From assembly GCF_003340495.1 (NCBI RefSeq), contig NZ_QASA01000001.1, positions 5,704,001 to 5,768,000 of the forward strand: a stretch of DNA of 64,000 nucleotides, written 5' to 3'. This document shows, piece after piece, positions 55,256 to 63,588 of the stretch (positions are counted from its first letter, which is position 1; the number at the start of each line of letters is the position of its first letter). Made by a program: the position numbers and the translations under genes. The DNA comes from Adhaeribacter pallidiroseus. GTDB lineage: Bacteria; Bacteroidota; Bacteroidia; Cytophagales; Hymenobacteraceae. Under the pieces are notes generated by a model. The model saw only the letters and a program-made list of their open reading frames with translations. It was not told the DNA's origin and made no database searches.

Positions 55256-56499
55256 ATGCAGAAAAGAATACTCTTAATAGGTTATAATTTTTTTCCAGAG
55301 CTTACTGGTATAGGCAAGTACAGTGGCGAAATGATCAACTGGCTAGCTGGTAAAGGATATGATTGTACCGTTGTTACTACTTACCCCTATTATCCTTACT
55401 GGAAAGTTCAAGAACCTTATATTAAAAATAGATTTTGGTTTAAAACAGAAGAAGAAAATTTTGCATCTGGTGGCAAAATAAAGATATACCGGTGTCCTAT
55501 TTATGTGCCAACGAAACCGTCGGGTATTAAGAGAGTGCTATTGGACTTTTCGTTCTTATTATCGGCGGGATTAAAAATGTTGCAGCTATTACTGTCGCGG
55601 AGATATGATTATGTTATTACGGTAGTTCCCGCTTTTCTTTTAGGCTGTTTGGGTATTATTTACAAAAAAACTCGAAAAGCAAAGTTATTGTACCACATTC
55701 AAGATTTACAAATTGAAGCCGCCAGAGATTTGCAGATGATTAAATCAAAAAAGTAATTGATTCTTTATTTCAACTGGAAAAGTACATATTAAACCAATGT
55801 GATGTAATTACGAGCGTGGGAGCAGGGATGGTGCATAAAATTAAGCAAAAAGCGAATAAGAACGTTTTTTTATTCTTGAACTCTACCGATCTTTCCCAGT
55901 TCTATCCTCTTCAAAATAAAGCGGCAATAAAACAAGCATTTGGATTTAACATACAAGATAAGATTATTTTGTATTCTGGCGCCATAGGAGAGAAGCAAGG
56001 GATTGAGGCTATTCTGTATGCTGCTCAAGAGTTTAAACCTTATAAACAAGTCCGTTTTTTAATTTGTGGTTCAGGACCTTACAAAGAAAAATTAGAAAAT
56101 TTATCCCAAAGCCTTCAGTTAGATAATGTTATCTTTTTTCCGCTACAACCAATCGAAAAATTTAATCTATTCCTCAATATGGCCGATGTACACCTGGTAG
56201 TGCAAAAAGCGAATGCCAGCGATTTAGTAATGCCATCAAAACTTTCGACAGTATTGGCTATTGGTGGTTTATCTGTAATAACGGCTAACGAAGGAACTGA
56301 CTTGCACTCGCTGGTAAGGAAATACAAAATGGGGATTTTGGTGGAAGCAGAAAATCAAATTGCTTTAGCAGAAGGTATTCGAAAAGCCATTAATGAAAGT
56401 AGTGAAGTTATTTCTGAAAATGCGCATGCTTATGCTAAAGAACATCTTTCTATCGAAAAAATAATGGAGAGTTTTGAACAGATTATGCTTATAGCCTAG
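55256..56499 (+). pseudogene. WbuB/WcaI-like GT4, split at an in-phase A AAA AAG tract
   Basis: The two frames join to a 414-residue protein. Part one (55256-55756) has ILLIGYNFFPELTGIGKYSG, TTYPYYPYWKV and LLYHIQDLQIEAARDLQMI. Part two (from about 55750) has VIDSLFQLEKYIL, VGAGMVHKIK, KIILYSGAIGEKQGIEAI and SDLVMPSKLSTVLAIGG. These are signatures of the WcaI/WbuB fucosyl/aminosugar transferase group. The break is TCA AAA AAG TAA: a perfectly phased A AAA AAG heptamer, immediately followed by the zero-frame stop. A -1 slip there gives AAA AAA GTA ATT and restores the full protein. Confidence 0.85.
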
Positions 56500-56799
56500 G
56501 TTTTTAAATTACATTTCTATTATAATTGAAAGCAGTATTTTTGATAAGAAATTTAATAGTTCGTTAGGTAATATAACTGAATACATCTTTTAACTGTATT
56601 TTTATAATAACTAGTTAAATTCTTGTGCCCAACCCATCATTAGGTAGTTATAAGAGGGAACTTTGAGGCAAGTTATTATTAATAATATATGATCTTACTT
56701 CATGTATTATTAATACACTAGGATTTTTTCTGTGCAATTTAACTTCGAAAGAATATTTTGCCTATTCTATAGTTGTTTATTAAGTTTTGTCTATTAATA
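56500..56799. other. AT-rich spacer before the ABC exporter
   Basis: About 300 bases with no gene, terminator hairpin or repeat that I can support. It could hold a promoter for the wzm-wzt pair. Confidence 0.4.
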
Positions 56800-57669
56800 A
56801 TGAATCAGCAAATACAACCAATTAAGGCCAATGAATGGACTTTAATAATTAAATCAAAAACTTCTTGGTTTAATCTTCACTTACATGATCTTTGGCGTTA
56901 TCGGGATTTAATAGTCATGTTTGTTAAACGTGATTTCGTCTCTTTGTACAAGCAAACTATACTAGGCCCACTTTGGTTTATTATTCAACCTATATTGACT
57001 ACATTCATGTTTGTTGTAATTTTTGATAAAGTGGCTGGAATTCCCACGAACGGAATTCCTTCTACTCTATTTTATTTGTCGGGCCTAGTTATTTGGAATT
57101 ATTTCTCTACTTGTCTTAATACTACATCAAACACTTTTGCTGCAAATGCTGGAATCTTTGGCAAAGTTTATTTTCCCAGATTAATTGTTCCATTATCGAG
57201 TGTTTTTTCAGCTCTAATTAGTTTTGGAATCCAAATGGGAATCTTAATAGTTCTAATCAGTTACTACTATTTTGTGTTAAAAGTAAATATCCACTTTAAC
57301 TATTATGTGTTCTTCATTCCTTTTTTGCTTTTAATTATAGCGGCTTTAGGTTTAGGCTTAGGAATAATTATATCTTCCTTGACAACAAAATATCGCGATT
57401 TAGTGTTCGTAGTAACTTTTGGAGTTCAGCTTTTAATGTATGCCACTCCCATTATTTATCCACTTTCTTTTTTAAGTGGCCAATATAAAACTTTTATTTT
57501 GGCTAATCCTATAGCACCAATCGTAGAAGTTTTCAGGTATTCACTATTAGGGGTGGGCGAGTTTAACGCTTGGTACATTAGTTATAGTGTAGTATTTACG
57601 ATAATTACACTTGCAATAGGAGTATTAATATTTAATAAAGTGGAGAAAAGCTTTATGGATGTTATTTAG
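56800..57669 (+). CDS. wzm: ABC-2 type polysaccharide exporter permease (Wzm-like)
   Basis: The 289-residue protein is the membrane subunit of an ABC exporter for O-antigen or capsule chains. It has six predicted helices and the family segments HDLWRYRDLIVMFVKRDFVS, YKQTILGPLWFIIQPILTTF and LGIIISSLTTKYRDL. A TTG at 56773 is in frame, but the ATG at 56800 begins closer to the domain and is preferred. It is followed after 11 bases by the split ATPase gene, its normal partner. Confidence 0.9.
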   Translation: MNQQIQPIKANEWTLIIKSKTSWFNLHLHDLWRYRDLIVMFVKRDFVSLYKQTILGPLWFIIQPILTTFMFVVIFDKVAGIPTNGIPSTLFYLSGLVIWNYFSTCLNTTSNTFAANAGIFGKVYFPRLIVPLSSVFSALISFGIQMGILIVLISYYYFVLKVNIHFNYYVFFIPFLLLIIAALGLGLGIIISSLTTKYRDLVFVVTFGVQLLMYATPIIYPLSFLSGQYKTFILANPIAPIVEVFRYSLLGVGEFNAWYISYSVVFTIITLAIGVLIFNKVEKSFMDVI

Positions 57670-57680
57670 AATAAACAGGT

Positions 57681-58954
57681 ATGACGGAAGTAGTAATAAA
57701 GGTAGATGATTTAAGTAAAAAATATCGGTTGGGGAACATTGGTACAGGAACACTTAGCCGCGATTTAAACCAATGGTGGGCTAAACTTAGAGGAAAAGAA
57801 AATCCTTATGCTAAATTAGATGAAGATGGCTCTGTGCATTTTAGAAATAATGAATTCTGGGCTTTGCAAAATTTAAATTTTGAAGTAAAAAAGGACAAGT
57901 ACTTGGAGTTATTGGAAAAAATGGAGCTGGAAAATCTACTTTATTAAAAATCTTATCCAGAATAACTACTCCTACTTTGGGCGAAATTAAAGTAAAAGGT
58001 CGTATTGCCAGTTTATTAGAAGTTGGTACGGGCTTTCATCAGGAGCTAACAGGTCGGGAGAATATCTTCCTTAATGGTGCCATTTTAGGCATGACTAAAC
58101 GTGAGATTAGAAGCAAGTTAGATGAAATTATTTCATTTTCAGGAGTAGAGCAGCATATTGATACTCCTGTTAAGCGCTATAGTAGTGGCATGCACGTTCG
58201 TTTAGCTTTCGCAGTAGCGGCTCATCTTGAACCTGAAATATTGATTGTGGATGAGGTACTGGCAGTAGGAGATGCGGATTTTCAAAAAAAATGTTTAGGA
58301 AAAATGCAGGAGGTTTCGCAACAAGATGGAAGAACAATCTTGTTTGTCAGCCACAATATGCAAGCAGTAAAGAATATTTGTAATAGTGCTTTGTGGCTGA
58401 ATCAGGGAAAGTTAAAAATTTTGGGAGATGTATCAATAGTAATCAATAAATATATTGCCAATACAAAAGAAGCTAATATGAGTCAGTATTGGGCTAGTCC
58501 AAATGATGCTCCTGGTAACAGATGGGCTCGTTTTAAACAAGTAGAACTAGTCCCGCATTTTGCGAATCCAGATGATGCATTGGATATTCGAGTCCCACTT
58601 ACTGTCAAATTTCAATTTTGGAATATGCAAGACAAAGTGCAGGTTAGTGTTGAATTAGCTTTATTCTCTTATGGGGGAGAATGTATATTCGATGTTCCTT
58701 CGCCTGTTATAAGTTGTCAAAAAGGCTTGGTGTCAGGGCAATGTTATATTCCGGGTAATTTTTTGAATGATGGTTCTTATTATATTACCTTATACGTTGT
58801 TAAAGATACTACAACTACACTGTTTGCATTTGAGGAGTGCTTATCTTTTGATTTAGAAGATTTTAGAGGTGAAATACAATGGTATGGAAAATGGTCTGGA
58901 GCCGTAAGACCATCTTTGCCTTTTCAGATTGAACAAGTAAATGTTTTTAAATGA
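57681..58954 (+). pseudogene. wzt: Polysaccharide ABC exporter ATPase (Wzt-like), split at in-phase A AAA AAG
   Basis: The joined protein would be 424 residues. The zero frame (57681-57947) encodes the N-terminus up to [15 protein letters not shown]. The -1 frame then gives [18 protein letters not shown] (Walker A), [19 protein letters not shown], the signature [13 protein letters not shown], Walker [14 protein letters not shown] and a C-terminal Wzt glycan-binding domain (about 280-424). The break is GTA AAA AAG GAC, a perfectly phased A AAA AAG heptamer at 57886-57893 or one base offset within the A6 run. The zero-frame product has no Walker A and cannot hydrolyse ATP. The rest is intact. 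Confidence 0.88.
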
Positions 58955-59114
58955 TTGATAGCTTACATAATTTTTTCATCACCCGCATTCAATATAGTAG
59001 ATTAGTAATCACCTATTATATTTAACCTCTGCAAGCATTAATTAATGTATATAAATATATTAAATTTTGTATTTATATACTTAAAAAAATGATATATTTA
59101 GAAAACCTTCCTTT

Positions 59115-60209
59115 ATGTCTAATCCGATAATTAATGTAACCAAAACTTACCTTCCGCCTTTAGAAGAGTATAGCGTATTGCTCAAAGGAATATGGGAAAG
59201 AGGTTGGGTGACAAACTTCGGACCTTTAGTTTTAGAATTAGAAGAGAAGCTTAAAAGATATTTAGGGGTAAAACATATCTTTTTTGTAAGTAATGGTACT
59301 ATTGCACTACAGGTGGCAATAAAAGCATTAGAAATCAGAGGCGAAATTATTACAACTCCATTTTCTTACATAGCAACGGCATCTAGTATCGGATGGGAAG
59401 ATTGTAAACCTGTGTTTGCGGATATTAATCCAGATACGCTTTGCCTTAATCCGAGATTAATTGAAGAAAAAATTTCTGTTCATACCCAGGCCATTCTGGC
59501 TACCCACGTTTATGGTAATCCATGTGATGTGGAAACGATAGAAGCTATTGCCGCAAAACACCAGCTTAAAGTAATTTATGATGCGGCTCATGCTTTTGGC
59601 GTACAGTACAAAAATCAATCGCTACTAAACTTTGGTGATATTTCTACTCTTAGTTTTCATGCCACTAAACTATTTCATACTATTGAAGGCGGAGCTATTG
59701 TTACGAATGACGAAGAATTAGCGCATAGAATTTCTTACATGATTAATTTCGGGCATAATGGTCCGGAAAATTTTTTTGGTTTGGGGATAAATGGTAAGAA
59801 CTCTGAAGTACATGCAGCCATGGGGCTTTGCTTATTGCCCAAGATAGGAGATATAATTCGTAAACGCCGGGAGTTAAGTACCTTATATGATCGTTTATTA
59901 CAAGATTTGCCCTTGACCCGACCCATTATAAGCAATGACGTAATATATAACTTTGCTTATTATCCAATTCTATTTCGAACGGAAGCCAACATGCTAATCG
60001 TAAGAGAAGCACTCAACAGGCACAATATTTTTCCGCGCCGGTATTTTTATCCGGCCCTTAGCACTTTAGATTTTCTGCAGATTCAAAATATGGTTGTGGC
60101 TGAAGATATTTCGCAACGCGTACTGTGCTTGCCTCTTTATCATGAATTACCGTATGCGACAGTGACGCAAATTACGCAAATCATTAATGATAATTTACGA
60201 TGCGGATAG
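59115..60209 (+). CDS. DegT/DnrJ/EryC1/StrS sugar aminotransferase
   Basis: The 364-residue PLP enzyme transaminates a keto sugar on a nucleotide carrier. Family signatures are FFVSNGTIALQVAIKAL, TTPFSYIATASSI, VIYDAAHAFGV and the PLP lysine in LSFHATKLFHTIEGGA. A GHNGPENFFGLGINGKNSEVHAAMG substrate-loop segment follows. It overlaps the WbqC gene by 10 bases. Together with WbqC and the methyltransferases downstream, it points to an amino sugar such as a 3- or 4-amino-dideoxyhexose. Confidence 0.92.
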   Translation: MSNPIINVTKTYLPPLEEYSVLLKGIWERGWVTNFGPLVLELEEKLKRYLGVKHIFFVSNGTIALQVAIKALEIRGEIITTPFSYIATASSIGWEDCKPVFADINPDTLCLNPRLIEEKISVHTQAILATHVYGNPCDVETIEAIAAKHQLKVIYDAAHAFGVQYKNQSLLNFGDISTLSFHATKLFHTIEGGAIVTNDEELAHRISYMINFGHNGPENFFGLGINGKNSEVHAAMGLCLLPKIGDIIRKRRELSTLYDRLLQDLPLTRPIISNDVIYNFAYYPILFRTEANMLIVREALNRHNIFPRRYFYPALSTLDFLQIQNMVVAEDISQRVLCLPLYHELPYATVTQITQIINDNLRCG

Positions 60210-60925
60210 CTATAATGCAGCCTTACCTATTTCCGTACGTTGGATATTTTCAGCTAATACAGGCTGTAGACAAGTTCGTGTTATTCGACGATGTACAATA
60301 TATAAAAAAAGGTTGGATCAACCGCAATTTTATTTTGGTTAACGGGAAGGCCACCATGTTTACGGTTCCTCTACAAAAGGCTTCTCAAAATAAGTTAATT
60401 AACGAGATAAAAATAGCAGATGAGGTAAACTGGAAAGAAAAGCTGCTCAAAACTGTGGAATGTGCTTATAGGAAAGCCGATCATTTTGATACGGTATTTC
60501 CACTTTTAGTAGATATTATCTCTGTGCGGGAAGAAAATATATCTAAATTAATTTATTTTAGTTTAAATAAAATTTTAAAATATTTAGAAATTCATAAACA
60601 TCTTATTCCTAGTTCAACAATTTATGATAACAATGCGCTAAAAGCTCAACACCGAATCATTAATATATGTTTGAAAGAAAAGGCATTAGTTTATTTGAAT
60701 GCAATTGGTGGGAAGGAATTATATGACAAAGAAACTTTTGAGCAACATCAGTTAAAGTTAGGGTTTGTTCGTCCTGTTTTTAGACCTTATACTCAATTTA
60801 GTGCTGAATTTTTACCGGGTCTCTCCATAATTGATGTCTTGATGCATAATTCTCCCGAGCAGGTAGTACATTTTTTTAAAGAATATATGTTGGAAGATGT
60901 ACACAATGTAGAAACTTTTCATTAA
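60200..60925 (+). CDS. WbqC family protein
   Basis: The 241-residue protein starts MRIAIMQPYLFPYVGYFQLI and has DKFVLFDDVQYIKKGWINRN, the WbqC hallmark. The end reads LSIIDVLMHNSPEQVVHFF. The family is found with amino-sugar genes in O-antigen and capsule loci. It has been proposed to act in acyl or amino-sugar modification, but its reaction is not settled. Its start overlaps the DegT gene, so translation is coupled. Confidence 0.9.
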   Translation: MRIAIMQPYLFPYVGYFQLIQAVDKFVLFDDVQYIKKGWINRNFILVNGKATMFTVPLQKASQNKLINEIKIADEVNWKEKLLKTVECAYRKADHFDTVFPLLVDIISVREENISKLIYFSLNKILKYLEIHKHLIPSSTIYDNNALKAQHRIINICLKEKALVYLNAIGGKELYDKETFEQHQLKLGFVRPVFRPYTQFSAEFLPGLSIIDVLMHNSPEQVVHFFKEYMLEDVHNVETFH

Positions 60926-60937
60926 TACGAAAGATAA

Positions 60938-61921
60938 GTGAAGCAGGAGTTAATACCTTTATACTCGTTTCAGCGTTGGAAAGAAGCATTAGAAAATGTG
61001 CCCCATGCTTTTGGCCATACCTGGGAAAGCTGCTATGGGATGCACTTAACTACTGGTTTACCAACGTACCTTTATCTGTTTGAATCTGTAAATATAAAGG
61101 TCATCTGCCCCCTGGTAGAACGTAACTACCAGGGATATATAGATATTGTAACGCCTTATGGGTTTTCTGGGTTTGTAGGAAATCAGGAGGTCCCAGAATT
61201 CCCAGACCAGTGGAAAAAGTTTGTGCAGGAGCAAGGGTATGTGAGTGGATATATAGGATTAAATCCTCTTTTTGAAAAAGAGACGTACTTGCCCAAAAAT
61301 GAAGTTTTTCATTACAATACATTGTATGTTCTAAATCTGCAATTAAGTACACTGGAGCTTTACCAGAAACTATCGCAGAATAGAAAACGGCAGTTAAAAG
61401 ATTATAATGATAGCTCAAATGAGTTTACGGTAGATAAAAGCGTCTTGAAAGATTTTTTTCTTTCTAATTATCATACTTTCATGAAAGAAAGAAACGCATC
61501 TCAAGCTTATAATTTTTCTCTGCCAACGCTTTCTTATTTATTAGATTTAGAACATGTGTTATTAGTGGGATATGTTATAAAAGGACAAGTTAAATCTGTA
61601 TCGGTAATTGCTTATACTGCTTATGCAGGAGAGTACTTATTTAATGTTTCTATGCCGGAAGCTCAAAATAAAACAGCGGCTTTATTATGGCATGGCATTC
61701 ATTATTTAAAATTAAAAAAAGTGCCGTACTTAAACTTGGGTGGTGGCGTGAAAGAAAATGATTCCATCTCTGAATTTAAAAAAAGATTTGGAGCAATTGC
61801 ACTGCCTTTAAAATGTTTAAAACAAATTTACATTCATTCCTTATACGAGCAGCTTTGTCAGGAGAAAGGGGTAGATTCTGCCAACAGGGAAGGTTACTTC
61901 CCAAACTATCGTAAACCATAA
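60938..61921 (+). CDS. FemAB/GNAT-like transferase
   Basis: The 327-residue protein has the double-GNAT layout of FemAB/lipid II glycyltransferase-like proteins. Segments are TPYGFSGFVG, LSQNRKRQLKDY (about residue 145), HTFMKERNASQAY (about 180) and YLNLGGGVKENDSISEFKKRFG (about 270-291). It could add an acyl or aminoacyl group to an amino sugar made by the neighbouring DegT enzyme; that is inferred. The start is GTG at 60938, 13 bases after WbqC. Confidence 0.72.
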   Translation: MKQELIPLYSFQRWKEALENVPHAFGHTWESCYGMHLTTGLPTYLYLFESVNIKVICPLVERNYQGYIDIVTPYGFSGFVGNQEVPEFPDQWKKFVQEQGYVSGYIGLNPLFEKETYLPKNEVFHYNTLYVLNLQLSTLELYQKLSQNRKRQLKDYNDSSNEFTVDKSVLKDFFLSNYHTFMKERNASQAYNFSLPTLSYLLDLEHVLLVGYVIKGQVKSVSVIAYTAYAGEYLFNVSMPEAQNKTAALLWHGIHYLKLKKVPYLNLGGGVKENDSISEFKKRFGAIALPLKCLKQIYIHSLYEQLCQEKGVDSANREGYFPNYRKP

Positions 61922-62172
61922 TGTTTGTAGCTTAATTTAAAACAGATTGATATAAGTAAAATGAATTTTAGGTTAATGGAAATTACTTCTTAAAAATTAT
62001 TATAGGTTTGCGAAAAGTTGTCTTTATTTCATTCTGGTATTTATCTGTGAAAGGTGCATATTACAATTAGGAGTTCTAATAATTACCGCGGTAAGGTAAA
62101 TAGAAGACACAAATCATCTGATTATTTAAGTTAAACATAGCATTTGGGTTTACTTACAAAAGTATAAATGGC

Positions 62173-62814
62173 ATGGAAAATAATAAGCAATATTTAGAGA
62201 TTGTAAACCATTATGAAGATTGTTTAGCAAAGCACGGGGATACTCATTTAGGAGTGGATTGGCCGAATCTGCAAGATGTTCTGATTCGATACCAAGTTAT
62301 GTTGGATGTGATTAGAGAAGGAAAGAGTAGTACTATATCACTCTTGGATTTTGGTTGCGGTACCAGTCAGCTGTATGATTATATTCAAAAAAACTTTTTT
62401 TCGCAAATTATCTATTATGGTCTCGATATTTCCCCGAAGTACATAGAGGTTGCACAAAATAAGTATCCACATTTACAGTTTTACTGTTTGGATGTTTTAA
62501 TAGATGATAGTAAAATGCCGGAAAGTGATTACGTAGTAATGAACGGTGTTTTTACCGAAAAGCGTGGTTTAACTTTTGAAGCAATGTGGCATTATTTTCA
62601 ACAATTAATCTTAAAAGTATTTAGTAAAGCTCATCGCGGTATTGCTTTCAATGTTATGTCGAAGCAGGTAGATTGGGAACGGGAAGACTTGTTTCATCTA
62701 TCAATGGATCTTTTAGCTTCTTTTTTAAAAAAAAATATAAGCCGGCATTTTGTTTTTCGGCATGAATACGGCTTGTATGAATATACTGTTTACGTTTATA
62801 AATCACCTCGATAG
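62173..62814 (+). CDS. SAM-dependent methyltransferase (class I)
   Basis: The 213-residue protein has the SAM-binding motif SLLDFGCGTSQLYDYI (about residue 55), then YYGLDISPKYIEVAQNKYP and VVMNGVFTEKRGLTF. It resembles small class I methyltransferases in O-antigen loci. The acceptor is probably a sugar hydroxyl or amine. It comes 250 bases after the FemAB-like gene and may start a new transcript. Confidence 0.83.
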   Translation: MENNKQYLEIVNHYEDCLAKHGDTHLGVDWPNLQDVLIRYQVMLDVIREGKSSTISLLDFGCGTSQLYDYIQKNFFSQIIYYGLDISPKYIEVAQNKYPHLQFYCLDVLIDDSKMPESDYVVMNGVFTEKRGLTFEAMWHYFQQLILKVFSKAHRGIAFNVMSKQVDWEREDLFHLSMDLLASFLKKNISRHFVFRHEYGLYEYTVYVYKSPR

Positions 62815-62854
62815 TAAATAATAAAATAAACTACTATTTATATCATATTTTGTA

Positions 62855-63556
62855 ATGTTTACAAAAACAGCGCAGTATTACGATGCTCTGTACCATTTCA
62901 AAGATTATAAAGTTGCTTGTGATAAATTAGTCAAACTAATTAAGCAATATAATCCTAAAGCTAAATCTTTATTGGATGTAGCATGCGGTACAGGAAAACA
63001 TCTGGAATATTTAAAAGAAGAATTAACGGTAGCAGGTTTAGACCTGGATACTAACTTGTTAGAAGTTGCTCAAAAGCGCTGCCCAGAAGTGCCTTTTTAT
63101 CACGGGGACATGACTAATTTTAAATTAGATACAACCTTTGATGCCGTTGTTTGCTTGTTTAGTTCTATTGCCTATGTTCGCACAATTGAAAACCTGAATA
63201 ATACGCTAAAACAGATGGCTGAACACGTAAACCCGGGTGGATTACTCCTGGTGGAGCCTTGGATATTTCCCGAGAATTACTGGGTAGATAGAATTACAGC
63301 CAATTTTGTAGATCAACCAGACCTTAAAATTGCATGGATGTATAAAAGTCAATTAGAAGCTCTTACTTCTGTTTTCGATATTCATTATCTGGTAGCAAGC
63401 CCTGAAGGAGTAGAAAACTTTAGAGAAAAGCATATCATGGGCCTATGGACCGATGAGCAGTATAGACAGGCGTTCCGGAATATTGATATCGAGCCTGTAT
63501 ACGATGCTACAGGATTTTTTGGTAAAGGCATGTATTATGGAATTAAGCGCTCATAA
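62855..63556 (+). CDS. SAM-dependent methyltransferase, amino-sugar N-methyltransferase-like
   Basis: The 233-residue protein starts FTKTAQYYDALYHFKDY and has the SAM motif SLLDVACGTGKHLEYL (about residue 38), LDLDTNLLEVAQKRCPEV and the acceptor loop FSSIAYVRTIENLNNTL. The layout and GLLLVEPWIFPENYW resemble DesVI/TylM1-type nucleotide-amino-sugar N-methyltransferases. With the DegT aminotransferase nearby, N-methylation of an aminohexose is plausible but not shown. The gene is intact. Confidence 0.8.
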   Translation: MFTKTAQYYDALYHFKDYKVACDKLVKLIKQYNPKAKSLLDVACGTGKHLEYLKEELTVAGLDLDTNLLEVAQKRCPEVPFYHGDMTNFKLDTTFDAVVCLFSSIAYVRTIENLNNTLKQMAEHVNPGGLLLVEPWIFPENYWVDRITANFVDQPDLKIAWMYKSQLEALTSVFDIHYLVASPEGVENFREKHIMGLWTDEQYRQAFRNIDIEPVYDATGFFGKGMYYGIKRS

Positions 63557-63588
63557 ACATTTGGCATTTAGTAGTTGATGATAATAGT

